NCBI RefSeq assembly: GCF_037038585.1
Contig: NC_092524.1
Coordinates: 68,844,552-68,908,551, forward strand
DNA: 64,000 nt
Reading direction: 5' to 3'
DNA from: Patagioenas fasciata
Lineage: Eukaryota > Chordata > Aves > Columbiformes > Columbidae
Under the pieces are notes generated by a model. That model was given only the letters and a program-made list of their open reading frames with translations, made no database searches and was not told the origin of the DNA. This document shows positions 17,220-43,276 of this stretch, piece by piece (the stretch's first letter is position 1; every line of letters begins with the position of its first letter). A program made the translations under genes and the position numbers.

Positions 17220-18235
17220 GCACCCCCAGGCACCCCCTTTGCATATTCTGGGTGTCTTCCGCGCTTTGCACACCCTCTAGGCACCCCCGGGTGACGGTCC
17301 CCTGTGCACCTCCTTTGCATGTCTGTGGGGTCCCCCCTTTTGCACAGCCTCCTGTACATCCCTAGGGCGGTTGTCCCCAGGGTACCCCCCTCTGTACCCT
17401 CCTCTGTGCATCCCCAACTCACAGTTCCTGGGGTACTCCCCCACCTTTGCACAGCCCTTTGTGCACCCTCGGGTGACAGTCCCCGGGGCATCCCCTTTGT
17501 GCTTTCGTGGGGTCCTCCTCGTTGCACACCCCTCTGTGCATCCCTAGGGCGGTTATCCCCAGGGTGCCCCTCTTTTTACCCCCCCTCTCTGCACCCCCAG
17601 GTGCCTGTCCCTGGGCCTCCACTTTGCATGTCCATGGTGTCCCCCCCTTTGCCCAGCCTTCTGCGCATCCCTAGGGCTGTTGTCCCCAGGGTACCCCCAT
17701 TTGTACCCCCCTCTGCGCATCCCCGGGACATCCCCTTTGAGCTTTTGTGGGGTCCCCACCTTTGCACCCCTTTCTGTGCATCCCCGGGTGGCGGTCCCCA
17801 GGGTAGCCCCCTTTGTACCCCACTCTGTGCATCCCTAGGCCGGTTGTCCCCAGGGTACCCCCCTTTGTATCCCCCTCTGTGCATCCCCGGGGCACCCCCT
17901 TTGAGCTTTTGTGGGGTCCCCGCCTTTGCACACCCCTTTGTGCATCCCTAGGGTCGTTGTCCCCAGGGTACCCCCACTTTTGAACCCCCCTCTGTGCATC
18001 CCCGGGTCGCAGCCCTGGGACATCCCCTTTGCGCTTTCATGGGGTCCCTCTCGTTGCACCCACCTCTGCGCACCCCCGGGTGGCAGTCCCCGGGCCTCCC
18101 CTTTGAATGTCCTTGGTGTCCCCCCCTTGCACAGCCTTCTGTGCATCCCTAGGGTGGTTGTTCCCAGGGCACGCCCGCTTTTGTACCCCCTTCTCTGCAC
18201 CCCCGGGTGGCGTTCCCCGGGGTTCCCCCCCCGGG
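17220..18235. repeat. GC-rich minisatellite just upstream of PYGL
   Basis: About 1 kb of tandem units near 52-60 bp. Typical pieces are TCTGTGCATCCCTAGGG, GGTTGTCCCCAGGGTACCCC and CCCCTTTGAGCTTTTGTGG. Variant units (CCCTAGGG type and CCCGGGTG type) alternate, and the GAGCTTTTGTGGGGTCCCC unit recurs 164 bases apart (17.74 and 17.90 kb), so there is a higher-order pattern. The plus strand is strongly pyrimidine-biased. The array ends about 200 bases before the PYGL start codon. Long frames across it on both strands (up to 263 codons) are products of the repeat and not genes. Confidence 0.9.
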
Positions 18236-18437
18236 CACCCCCACAGAGCTCCGCTCCCGCCCCACGCGTGGGCGGCCCGTGGCGGCTCAGCCCATCCCCG
18301 TCCCCTCCCCGGGGCGGTGCCAGAGCCGGGGGCGGAGACGGAACCCGCTCACCGGTGCCCAGCCCCGCGTCCCCAGAGCCCCGTGGTGGCTGTGCCCCCC
18401 CCCCCCCCCTACTCCGTGTCCCCACAGCCCCGCCGAG

Positions 18438-34377
<15,940 letters not shown>

Positions 34378-34533
34378 GGACACGAGCACACGCGCTGTAG
34401 AGTTGTCTTTGCTGTCTAGTCTGTGTCGCTGCTGCTGGTTTTGCTCCAGAAGTGTGGGGGGCGGATTTTTTATAACGTAAGTGTTGTGCGGAAAGCGAAA
34501 CCACATCGCCCTGTTGCTTGTGTAGGTGCTAAA

Positions 34534-34539
34534 AATAAA
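34534..34539 (+). terminator. PYGL: Poly(A) signal of PYGL
   Basis: AATAAA in GCTAAAAATAAAAAGTGCC, about 157 bases after the stop, giving a short 3'UTR. Confidence 0.8.
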
Positions 34540-34930
34540 AAGTGCCATTGGAGTCCAAGGAGTTGCTGAAGCCTAAACTTAGGGACTGGTCTCATTTGCA
34601 GCCACACTAACGCGGAAAGCGGGTGGAAGAGGTGAGTAGCTGGGGCTCCGTGGGGATGGGGGGCAGCACAGCTGGACACAGCTGGCTGAGCCTTTTCAGG
34701 TGCTGCTGAAGCATCCCCACGCTCGGTGGGGATGGGGGGGGGCAGCACAGCTGGACACAGCTGGCTGAGCCTTGCAGGTGCTGCTGAAGCATCCCCCACA
34801 CCAGCCCATCTGCTGCTCCTCGTCCTGGCTTGTGTGGTCCTGTCCCAGGAGCAGCACCCAGATCCCAGCACCACCTCCACCCCCTGAGTAACCTGCAGCA
34901 TCCTCCAGGTTAGAAAGTTTCTCAGTAGTT
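34540..34930. other. Gap between the convergent PYGL and ABHD12B 3' ends
   Basis: Only about 390 bases separate the two poly(A) signals. The gap holds a 76-bp tandem duplication (34651-34800) and nothing else recognised. Confidence 0.75.
34651..34800. repeat. Two-copy tandem duplication, about 76 bp
   Basis: Each copy reads GGCAGCACAGCTGGACACAG, CTGGCTGAGCC and GGTGCTGCTGAAGCATCCCC. The second copy has a longer G run and lacks a few bases in CCTTTTCAGG. Confidence 0.9.
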
Positions 34931-34936
34931 TTTATT
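34931..34936 (-). terminator. ABHD12B: Poly(A) signal of ABHD12B
   Basis: TTTATT on the plus strand is AATAAA on the minus strand, about 87 bases beyond the ABHD12B stop codon. Confidence 0.75.
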
Positions 34937-35022
34937 ACCTATAGCAGTAAATTCAGTGCCATGAGGGGTTCCGGGTGTGGGGTTGAGGGAGTGCTTGTGG
35001 TCGCTGCCTGCAGCAGCCGCCA

Positions 35023-35044
35023 TCACTTCATGTTCAAGAAGTCT
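35023..35044 (-). CDS. ABHD12B: ABHD12B exon 13 (residues 350-356 and stop)
   Basis: Acceptor TCTCATTGCAG. It completes Lys and reads DFLNMK then TGA, a very short coding end like the DFL end of relatives. Confidence 0.88.
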
Positions 35045-38000
35045 CTGCAATGAGACACAATAAACCTTATGCTGTATTGCCCACCTTGAGCCGTATTTCT
35101 CATTCCTGGATGTGGGGCTGAGCTAGGCTTAGAGCAAAGCTGATGCTCTGTCCACAGAGGAGCTGGGGACTGTCCCCAGGGCCACCTCCCCGTGTCACCC
35201 AAGCTCAGGATGGGCTGAGGGCAGGGAGGAGTGACTGGAGCTCACAAATGGATGCTCGAACGTACGGCAGGGAGGGGAAGGAGCAGGGGCAGTCAGCAGC
35301 AAACAGGGATGCACTCATGGAAGAAGCAGCCAAGGCCCATTCTGTACCCCCTCCCCATTTCTGCAGAGCAGCACTTACTTCACCAGGGCGGGCAGCTCCG
35401 GGTTGAATGAGATGTAGTCATGGCCCAGACCCAGCTTTTTGGGAAAGTTAATGAACTTCACCTTGGATTTGTCTTTGTAGGCGCTGTGTGCCACCTCGAA
35501 GAGCTGTCACGGGGTGCGAGTGTGGTTAGTGCCATGCACAGGGACCCCCAGACCCACTCATGGCCCCTGGGGCTCCCAAAACCAGGCTAAACCAGCCCCA
35601 TTAAATCCCACGCAGAGGGCGATGCTGGTCCCCACCTTGTGGCCCAGGTGTGGAGGCAGCACAGCATCATCTTCGGCGTGCAGGATGAGGAGCGGGCAGG
35701 TCAGCACCTTCACACTGCGGGCAGCAAGCACAGCACCCATGAGTCACCCCTGGAGCCGAGAGACCCAAGGGAGCCTCCCTGGGTGCTGCCAAAATCCCCA
35801 CAACAACCCTCACCCCCCTCAAATGCCTTTCAGAGCCATCCCAGCCCCTCGGTGGTTAAGGGCAGCTGAACTGCCCCAGGGTGATGCCCACCCTGCTCAC
35901 CCCAGCACCCAAATAACCTTAAACCCCTGCCACAGGTTGCTCAAGCTTCAAAAGCACCCACAAAGACGGGGGGAAGGACCCTGCTGTCACAGTGTGTGCT
36001 GCAACGCGGCCAGGACTCAAAACAAAAGGATGTTGGCTTGCGGACTTTGCTCGATAGTAATATTGATATCTGAAGTTATGCAAACAAAAAGCTACTTTTA
36101 AAGCATTAGGGAGCTGGGTAAACACAAATGACATGGTGTGACAGGTCTAACCCGTCCTTCCCCGCCCAGTTGGTCCCAGCCTCACCCCTGCAGCCCCAGG
36201 GGGATGGCTGTGTCCCCCCCGTCCCTCTGGGCACTCACTTCTCGTCGCTGCGGAAGAACATGTTGCCCAGGGCTAGCGAGTCCAAGATGAGATACTCGAA
36301 ACCTGGGAACTGGCGGTAGATCTACCAGGGAGAGAGTTTGGGGGGTGCTAAGTCGTGGCTTTGATTGCCGCATCCTTCCCCTGCCCGGGGAGATGCAGGG
36401 GGGAGATGCAGGGGGGCTGGGGCTGCCACCGCTGGGGGACCCCGTGGGCAAAGTCCCCGCCCTGTCACCCTGGGCTCACCTTGGTGAGGGGGATGTTGGC
36501 GGCCGCATCGCGGATGTTGGTGTAGGGCGACTCCAGGACCACGGCATCAACCTGGACCCCTGAGGATAAGAGCAGACATGGCTGTGGGGGGCTGTGTCCC
36601 ACCCTGGGGCTGCTGTCACGCTCCTGTCCCAGGCAGCAGCCAAAATCCCCCATTACGCTAAGGAAGATGGGGACAACAGCTTGTCCCTGCCATGGGGCCG
36701 AGCCTGATGCTCAAGCAGAAAGTAAAGGGGCTCTCCAGCTCTTCTGTGGCCTGCGAAATCTGGTCAGGGACATGCAGAGGGACACCGTGGGGCCAATGCA
36801 GCCACGCTGGCCCTTACCTCGCTCCTCCTGCAGTTTTCTTGCTGCGTTGGTGGCAATCCTGTGACAAGAGAGGGGACAGTGAGGGGGAGCAGCCACAAAG
36901 CACCGGGGTGGTGCACAGCACCCTTGGACACCCCTGGGTTTTGTTTTTCAGTTACCTCTACTGAGGAGATGCTCCAGCCCCTTGGTCCATCCCCATGTGG
37001 CACCGGTCTGGCAGCAGTGTCACAGCCTGGGGACCGGCCGTGGGCTCGGGCATCACCCAGCACCCACGGGGTGTCCCCCACACCTACCCCGTCCCCAGGG
37101 AGTGTCCCCAGAAGAGGATGCTGCTGTTCCCGCTCCGCGCTTTGGCCCAGTCGTAGAGCGCCAGGACGTCCGTGGTGAAGCCGCTCTCTGTGGGGTGTCC
37201 GCTGGAGTCCCCATAGCCTGCAGGGGACATGGCTCTGTGTCACCACCCAGGGGGGACCAACCCCAGGAGCGGTCACTCAGCAAAAGGCAGAGCAGGGGGC
37301 GACTTTACCTCTGTAGTCAAGAGCCAGGACGTGGAAGTCAGCAGCCCCCATGGTCTGTCAGAGGAGCGGCACCGTGTTACGCCATGGGGTGGGGGACACG
37401 CACCCCCGGGTCCCTCTTGGGTCCCCGGAGCCAACGTGACCCTTACACCCAGCAGGTCCCTGTCCCCTTGCAGGGGAACCCTTACCTTCAGGAACTGGAC
37501 GCGGTGGCTGGCAGCCCTGATGGGAAAAATGACATTAAAGGGACCCTCAGGGGACCGTCCCCTCCAGCGCCGGCTCAGGCGAGGGACCGGGGTGACTTTT
37601 TCCCAGGAGGGGAGAGCTGGATGCTCTGCAGTGGGTGCGTTCCGACATTTCCCTCTAACTCAAAGGGATTTTTCTTGACTCACAAGGTCAGAAACCACCA
37701 CAGCAATCCTGGCCCCACTGGCTCCTGCACCGAGTTTGCTGGTTCTCAACCCATACAGAGACATTACATGAGAGAAGCACCCAAATACCCACCTGCTCCC
37801 CCCGTTGCCGTGCAGGTAGATGATCACAGGATGAGCATCGCCAAGTGCCTCCTCGTACCAGCGCTGGTCCTTGCCCTGCGCCTCGGCGCCTCTGCTGCCC
37901 GGCACCGTGTGCCTGGGGGCCAAGAGCGTGGTTACCCGGGGCAGGGACACCCAGTTGGCCACTGTGCCCACCCGGGGTGCCAGGACTGTCCCGCTCACCA

Positions 38001-40474
38001 GATGCCGACGGTGACACCCGGCTCGGTGTCAAGGTACAGGCTGACGGTGTTGTTCAGCAACAGCTCCGGCCGCCGAAGGTCCACGAAGTATGGGAATGAC
38101 ACTGATGGAGAAATTGCGCAGCCGTCATACGGACAATGCAGGAACCCTCACACCGACAACCCAGGAACCCCCACACCCAGCTGCTTTCACAAGTTTTTCC
38201 AAAGCAATGTGTTATTTTTTCTGAAATAATGGCTGTGCTGCAGCCGGCTCACGGAGTGGGTGGGCGAGCGCAGCCCTTTGTCATCACCTCCCACCCGAAT
38301 TTCTAGCCCCGTCGATGCTGTCCGTGCCCAGATGTGTTGCAACTTTTGGCGCTAAACAGGGTCAGCAGCACAGCATTATTACGGCTTGCAAAACACGAGG
38401 CGCCGACAGGTCCCTCTGTGCCTCCTCTGCAAGCCAGGGGGGTTGGATGGGTGCTGTTCTGGAGCCACCCAGGCACCGGGTGCGGCCCCTCCCACGTTTT
38501 GGGGACCCTGTCCCCACGCCCTGGCTTGCTGAATCCCTAGTCGGGGGCTCTCGCAGTTGGGACAACTTACAGAAGTTCAGGAAGACGAATTTGGTGAGCA
38601 GGACGGGGAAGAGGCGGATGAGGAAGGGCACGGAGAGGTAGATGAGGAGCAGGTCCACGAGGAGGGTACGCAGCCGGGGACACCAGGACAGCCAGCTCCT
38701 GCAAGGGAAGCAGCTTGTCAGCACATCCCCACCATCCCAAGGGATTTGGGGCACCATGGTGCGGGGTCTCCATTCTCAGCCCCACTTGTTATGGTTGGAT
38801 ACAGCAGCTTTTCCCTCGCAAAGGTCTGAGGCTGCTGGTTGTGTCCCCCTGGGAATGGGAACTGGTTCCCCACACCGGGGTTGTGTTTGGCTTCTGGGGA
38901 TGGGGCTGAGGGGTTTGAACAGCCCCACTGTGACACGAGAGGCCACGATCCGGTCCCCCGCAGCCTCGGGGACAGCGGCAGGCAGGAGGGGCAGGACACA
39001 TGGCAGGGCTGGGAGCTGCAACTCAAACCGGCAATAAGGAGCGATCTGTGGCAACACCCCGAGCTGTGGCTGGTGAGACAGCATCACAGAGGTGTTCACA
39101 AGAGCCTCTGTAACTCTCCAGGGACAAGGAGAAAAGCTGGGAAAGGGGCCTGGGGAGCCCACAGCCCCATAGGAGAAACCAGTTCCCAGAACACCAGCAC
39201 GGGGTGACAATCTCCAGCAGTGTCCTGCGCCAGCCCCAGCCTCCGAGAGGGAAGAGAAGGCCAGGAGCCGGAGCTTGCCCAGCATCACTGTCCCTTGTGG
39301 GCTGACAGTGATGGGGAAACTAGTCCTGGTGCTGGGGGATTTAGGGCAGAGGTTTCTGACAGGCGTCCAAGCACAGCTCGCTTCCTGCCAGCACATGCCC
39401 GGGGTCACTGTCACTCCTGCAGAAGCGGATTTAGTCCATTGCCTGCCCTGGGGAGTGCTGCAAGATGCTGAGAAAGATTGCAAAGGGGGTGCCAGGGCAG
39501 GATGGCGTGGTCCTCCAGGCACAGGCACCTTTCCTGGGAGGGTGCAGGGTGGCACGAGCCATGCTGGAGCCACGGGGGGCTCCTTGAGCCCCAGAATGCC
39601 CTGAGACTTTGGTCTGAGCAGTCCCGCTGTCCAATGGCCAGCAATGCCCTCGCAGTCACTACCGTCAGTTTTTAGGTGTTGCTCTTGTTGTACATCTAAT
39701 ATTGAAGCACAGGGGCGAGCACTCACACCCGCCCTTGCACAACACCTGCTGCAGGTGAGAACTGACAGGTCCAGAGCGGGGTGGGGCAATGTCCCACCAA
39801 GGGGCACCCCTGACAGCTGGTAGGGCAACAGGCCACCACGCAGCATCACAGGGATGCCAAAGTGACATGGGGACATCGCGATAGCATGGCACCATGATGG
39901 GGGGTGGCATGGCCACAGTATTGCACCACAGCCACGGCAAGGTGACATGAGGACATGGCCGCAATATGGAATCATGGCAGGGTGACACGGGGACATGGCC
40001 ACAGTACGGGATCGTGGCTTTTGCGGGGTGCCACGGCCACGGTGGGGGGGTCAGACATGGCTTCATGGTTCCAGCAGGGTGACAAGGCCACGGAGCGGGG
40101 ACACATGAGCACAGCCACCACATGGGGACAGACCTACGCACGGGGACACACGGACGGCACAGGGGCACAGCGTTAGCACACGGACACAGGAAAAGCGGCA
40201 GGCGACACGGCTTGGGTACAGCGCATGACCACTACAGGGGGACCCGGCGGATAAACATCGCCCGGGGACAGCGACACTGTCCTGAGCTGCGCAGCGCGGC
40301 GCTGCCCGGCCCCGGCTCACAGCTGAGCGCCCTGCAGCGCCCCTACGCCGGCGTAGCACCCCATGCTGCCCGCCCCGCGGCGGGTACTCACCGCTGCTGC
40401 CGGGCCGGGCGGACCCGGCCCCCCGTTCGGCCGTTGTCGCCGTCGCCACCACCCCGCTCTCCACGCCGCCGCAT
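35023..40474 (-). CDS. ABHD12B: ABHD12B, alpha/beta-hydrolase domain protein 12B (complete, 13 coding exons)
   Basis: A serine hydrolase of the ABHD12 family. The paralogue ABHD12 is a membrane lysophosphatidylserine lipase; the substrate of ABHD12B is not established, as far as I know. The exons join with matching phases to 356 residues (human about 362). Seen in order: a basic Gly/Arg-rich N-terminus, a hydrophobic anchor at about 40-63, an ABHD12-type strand (TVSLYLDTEPGVTVGIWHTVPG), the oxyanion-loop motif LHGNGGS (about 138-144), the nucleophile elbow GHSLG with Ser210, the acid in LHAEDD (Asp297) and His336 in LGLGHDYI. Thus the triad is intact. It is convergent with PYGL and divergent from NIN, as expected for this locus. 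The start at 40474 is the nearest ATG; an in-frame ATG at 40597 would add 41 GC-rich-coded residues. The B paralogue is assigned mainly from synteny. Confidence 0.93.
35379..35503 (-). CDS. ABHD12B: ABHD12B exon 12 (residues 309-350 part), catalytic His
   Basis: Acceptor CCGTGACAG. LFEVAHSAYKDKSKVKFINF to ELPALV plus two bases, donor GAA|GTAAGT. His336 is in LGLGHDYI. Confidence 0.94.
35636..35714 (-). CDS. ABHD12B: ABHD12B exon 11 (residues 282-308), catalytic acid
   Basis: Acceptor GCCCGCAG. VKVLTCPLLILHAEDDAVLP to HLGHK, donor AAG|GTGGGG. HAEDD contains the triad aspartate. Confidence 0.95.
36239..36321 (-). CDS. ABHD12B: ABHD12B exon 10 (residues 255-282 part)
   Basis: Acceptor TCCCTGGTAG. 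IYRQFPGFEYLILDSLALGN to FRSDE plus two bases, donor GAA|GTGAGT. Confidence 0.94.
36480..36559 (-). CDS. ABHD12B: ABHD12B exon 9 (residues 228-254)
   Basis: Acceptor TATCCTCAG. VQVDAVVLESPYTNIRDAAA to IPLTK, donor AAG|GTGAGC. LESPYTN is a family signature. Confidence 0.95.
36818..36858 (-). CDS. ABHD12B: ABHD12B exon 8 (residues 214-228 part)
   Basis: Acceptor CTTGTCACAG. IATNAARKLQEER with split Gly codons on both sides, donor GAG|GTAAGG. Confidence 0.94.
37088..37217 (-). CDS. ABHD12B: ABHD12B exon 7 (residues 171-214 part), catalytic Ser210
   Basis: Acceptor CCCCTGCAG. YGDSSGHPTESGFTTDVLAL to LFWGHSLGT plus two bases, donor GGG|GTAGGT. GHSLG carries the nucleophile. Confidence 0.96.
37309..37354 (-). 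CDS. ABHD12B: ABHD12B exon 6 (residues 156-171 part)
   Basis: Acceptor CCTCTGACAG. TMGAADFHVLALDYR plus one base, donor GAG|GTAAAG; this is the DYRGYGDS strand and turn. Confidence 0.95.
37486..37516 (-). CDS. ABHD12B: ABHD12B exon 5 (residues 145-155), 31-base microexon
   Basis: Acceptor TCCCATCAG. It completes Arg and reads AASHRVQFLK, donor AAG|GTAAGG. The short exon matches the SHRV segment of ABHD12 proteins. Confidence 0.93.
37793..37912 (-). CDS. ABHD12B: ABHD12B exon 4 (residues 105-145 part), oxyanion loop
   Basis: Acceptor GGCCCCCAG. HTVPGSRGAEAQGKDQRWYE to IIYLHGNGGS plus two bases, donor CAG|GTGGGT. Confidence 0.95.
37999..38101 (-). CDS. ABHD12B: ABHD12B exon 3 (residues 71-105 part)
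   Basis: Acceptor TCCATCAG. SFPYFVDLRRPELLLNNTVS to TVGI plus two bases of Trp, donor CTG|GTGAGC. NNT is a possible N-glycosylation site. Confidence 0.94.
38571..38698 (-). CDS. ABHD12B: ABHD12B exon 2 (residues 28-71 part), membrane anchor
   Basis: Acceptor CCCTTGCAG. It reads SWLSWCPRLRTLLVDLLLIY then LSVPFLIRLFPVLLTKF, a strongly hydrophobic signal anchor; donor TTCT|GTAAGT. Confidence 0.92.
38699..40391 (-). other. ABHD12B: ABHD12B intron 1
   Basis: Holds a degenerate minisatellite at 39840-40200. Open frames up to 408 codons on the minus strand come from repeat periodicity and GC-rich chance and show no domain. Confidence 0.7.
39840..40200. repeat. Degenerate minisatellite beside the ABHD12B promoter
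   Basis: Imperfect units of roughly 45-55 bp built on GGTGACATGGGGACATGGCC and CACAGTATGGCACCATGG-like words, running almost to the CpG island. Confidence 0.75.
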
Positions 40475-40660
40475 CGCCCCGCCGACCGCCCGCGCCGGCG
40501 CGCCTGCTCGAGCCGCCAGGCCCCGCCCCCGCCGCCAAGCCCCGGCCCCACGCCATGCACGTCCCAGGCCCCGCCCACGCCCAGCACAGCCCGCCACTCG
40601 CCGCTACCCGCTCGGCAGCAGGCCACGCCCCCGAGGCTAAGCCACGCCCCTTCGAGCCGA
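40260..40660 (-). promoter_or_regulatory. ABHD12B: CpG-island promoter of ABHD12B
   Basis: Very CpG-dense DNA around and upstream of exon 1, with CCCCGCCC and CCACGCCC-type GC boxes (40.5-40.66 kb) and no TATA box. Confidence 0.65.
40392..40474 (-). CDS. ABHD12B: ABHD12B exon 1 (residues 1-28 part)
   Basis: MRRRGERGGGDGDNGRTGGR to ARQQ plus two bases, donor GCG|GTGAGT on the minus strand, in a CpG island. The start is less sure than the rest. Confidence 0.75.
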
Positions 40661-40744
40661 GGGCGGGGCCAGGTTAAAAAACCAAACAAACAACAGCGGG
40701 ACTTGGGGGGTTTGGGGACAGCAGGGTGAGCATGAGCCAGCACC

Positions 40745-41360
40745 GGGCCCTTGTGGCCAGGAAGGCCAATGGTACCTGGGGTGGGTTAGAAGGGGGTGGT
40801 CAGTAGGTCAGAGAGGTTCTCCTGCCCCTCTGCTCTGCCCTGGGGAGACCACATCTGGAATCTTGTGTCCAGTTGTGGCCCTTCAGCTCCAGAAGGACAG
40901 GGAACTGCTGGAGAGAGTCCAGCGCAGCCACCAAGATGCTGAAGGGAGTGGAGCATCTCCCGTGTGAGGAAAGGCTGAGGGAGCTGGGGCTCTGGAGCTG
41001 GAGGAGAGGAGACTGAGGGGGGACTCATTCATGGGGATCAATATGGAAAGGGGCAGTGTCAGGAGGATGGAGCCAGGCTCTTCTCGGTGACAACCAGTGA
41101 CAGGACAAGAGGCAATGGGTGCAAACCGGAACACAGGAGGTTCCACTTAGATTTGAGAAGAAACTTGTTCCTGGTGAGGGTGTCAGAGCCTGGCCCAGGC
41201 TGCCCAGGGAGGCTGTGGAGTCTCCTTCTGTGCAGCCATTCAAACCCGCCTGGACACCTTCCTGTGGAACCTCAGCTGGGTGTTCCTGCTCCATGGGGGG
41301 ATTGCACTGGATGAGCTTTCCAGGGTCCTTCCAACCCCTCACATTCTGTGATTCTGTGAT
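40745..41360 (+). mobile_element. CR1 LINE 3' fragment (subfamily C)
   Basis: Starts GGGCCCTTGTGGCCAGGAAG and ends TTCTGTGATTCTGTGAT. Close twin of the copy at 27829-28443, same orientation. Confidence 0.92.
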
Positions 41361-41408
41361 ATATATTGAGATATATATATATATATATATGATTTTTTTT
41401 TTTTTTAA
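41358..41408. repeat. (AT)n and poly-T at the CR1 3' end
   Basis: GATATATATTGAGATATATA continues as an AT run and then about 14 T. Simple repeats often grow at CR1 tails. Confidence 0.9.
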
Positions 41409-42050
41409 AGAAATGTTTCAAACCAAAGCTGTTGACTCAAGTGAATTCTCCACCAGTTTCACCTGGTGGAGGATGTGACACTTTCATGTGACATCACCTA
41501 TCCCTTACAGTTCTTTAATCCATTTGTTAAAGTGGTGTTTGATTTGGATTTTTCTCCCTAAGACTACATGGTTGTATGTTGTCTTTTTCTTCTTTGACTT
41601 TACATTTTCTACCTCCTAATTTAAGATGGAGCCTCTAAATGAAAGGAATGCCAAACCTCATACAGAAACTCGGTTAAATCCATTAAATTTCACCTTCTTG
41701 AAACTCTCACCAAGTTCCAATAGGGGCAGAGAAGTTCTGCACTCAGTTGTTCTTATGAGGCTTTTGCGTACTGCATACCTTATATTGCCTGAATTAACTC
41801 TTTATCCTCAGCATCCTATAGCAACAGATTAAAAACAGAGAAAATAAAACCTTCCCAAAAGGAACAAAAGTGTTTATGTTTGTGCTATAATGATACTGAG
41901 TTGCTTCATTTCTTTTGATAGTAACTACACAAGTTTAAATATCTCCACAAAAGAAAAGCATTTAGTCAGGGCCAGGCAAGGTGGGACACGATGGTGGGAC
42001 GGGGGCACAGGGCCCTGCAGCACCCAGGGTGGGTGTCTGGTGGGGGGCTT

Positions 42051-42480
42051 AGAATCACAGAATCATAGAATCATTTTGGTTGGAAAAGCCCCTCAAGATC
42101 ATCGAGTCCAACCATAACCCACCCCTGGCACTGCCCCATGTCCTGAGAACCTCATGTCCGTCTGTCCAGCCCTCCAGGGATGGTGACTCCAGCACTGCCC
42201 TGGGCAGCCTGTTCCAATGCCCCACAGCCCTTTGGGGAAGAAATTGTTCCCCACATCCAACCTCAACCTCCCCTGGTGCAACTTGAGGCCGTTTCCTCTG
42301 CTCCTGGCGCTTGTTCCTGGGGAGCAGAGCCCGACCCCCCTGGCTCCAAGCTCCTTCCAGGCAGTTCAGAGATCAGAAGGTCTCCCCTCAGCTCCTGTTC
42401 TCCAGCTGAACCCCCAGGTCCCTCAGCCGCTCCCATCACACTTGTGCTCCAGCCCCTCACCAGCTCCGTTCCCTCCTCTG
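42051..42480 (-). mobile_element. CR1 LINE 3' fragment (subfamily B)
   Basis: Reverse complement with AGAATCACAGAATCATAGAA, TTCCAATGCCCCACAGCCCT and, further in, TCTCCCCTCAGCTCCTGTTC. Confidence 0.92.
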
Positions 42481-42970
42481 AACACAAATCGCTGTGGTTT
42501 AATGTGGATGCTCCAAGCCCCAAATGCAAACAGAAAGACAAACAGGGCCGGTCAAACCGGGCCCACTGGGGCTGTGGGCAGGCGGGTGCACGTTCCCCGT
42601 CAGCAGATGATGCAACGAGGTGGCACAAACCAGCCGCAAGCTGCTATTCTTGTGCCACGGGGGCAGGAGGGCAGCGGAAGCGACCAGCAGATCCGGCTGG
42701 TTTTACTTGCAGGAGCTTTTTCCTTCCACCCCCATTTTTTCCCCATTCCCAGTGGGTGCTGGGGGACGTGGCATTGCCACAAAGGTGATGGGAGAGATCA
42801 CCCCCAAGGATGGGCAGGGTGCAGCCAGCACTGCCTTTAGGGGTTTTATTTGGCAATGAGAACCGGAGGGGATCAACACAGAGTTATGGCAGATATTTTG
42901 GAGCATCTTATGGAGCATCCATGCAAATAGTTCTTGCAATAAGGAACCAGCACAGTAAACACAGCAAATA

Positions 42971-43276
42971 TAGAATCATTGAGTAGTTTGGGTTGGAAGG
43001 GACCTTCAAAGCTCATCCATGAGCAGGGACATCTTCACCAGCTCAGGTTGCTCAGAGCCCCGTCCAGCCTGGCCTGGGATGTCTCCAGGGATGGTTCATC
43101 CACCACCTCTCTGGACAACCTGGGCCAGGCTCTCACCACCCTCAGGGACAACAATTTCTTCCTCATGTCCAGCCTGAACCTCCCTCCTTTAGTTTAAAAC
43201 CGTCACCCCTTGTCCTGTTGCAACAGGCCCTGCTCAAAAGTCTGTCCCCATCTGTTTTATCATCCCCTTTTAACTA
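42971..43276 (-). mobile_element. CR1 LINE 3' fragment (subfamily A)
   Basis: From TAGAATCATTGAGTAGTTTG to GTCTGTCCCCATCTGTTTTA, reverse orientation, with a small deletion after TCAAAGCTCATCC. Confidence 0.92.

Noticed and set aside
35059-35064. AATAAA on the plus strand as a distal PYGL poly(A) signal
   Set aside because: A nearer signal at 34534 fits better and this one lies opposite the ABHD12B last intron.
36982-38229. 415-codon plus-strand frame
   Set aside because: It is antisense to four well-supported ABHD12B exons and has no recognisable domain.
38776-40002. 408-codon minus-strand frame
   Set aside because: It lies in ABHD12B intron 1 and partly in a minisatellite; no family resemblance.
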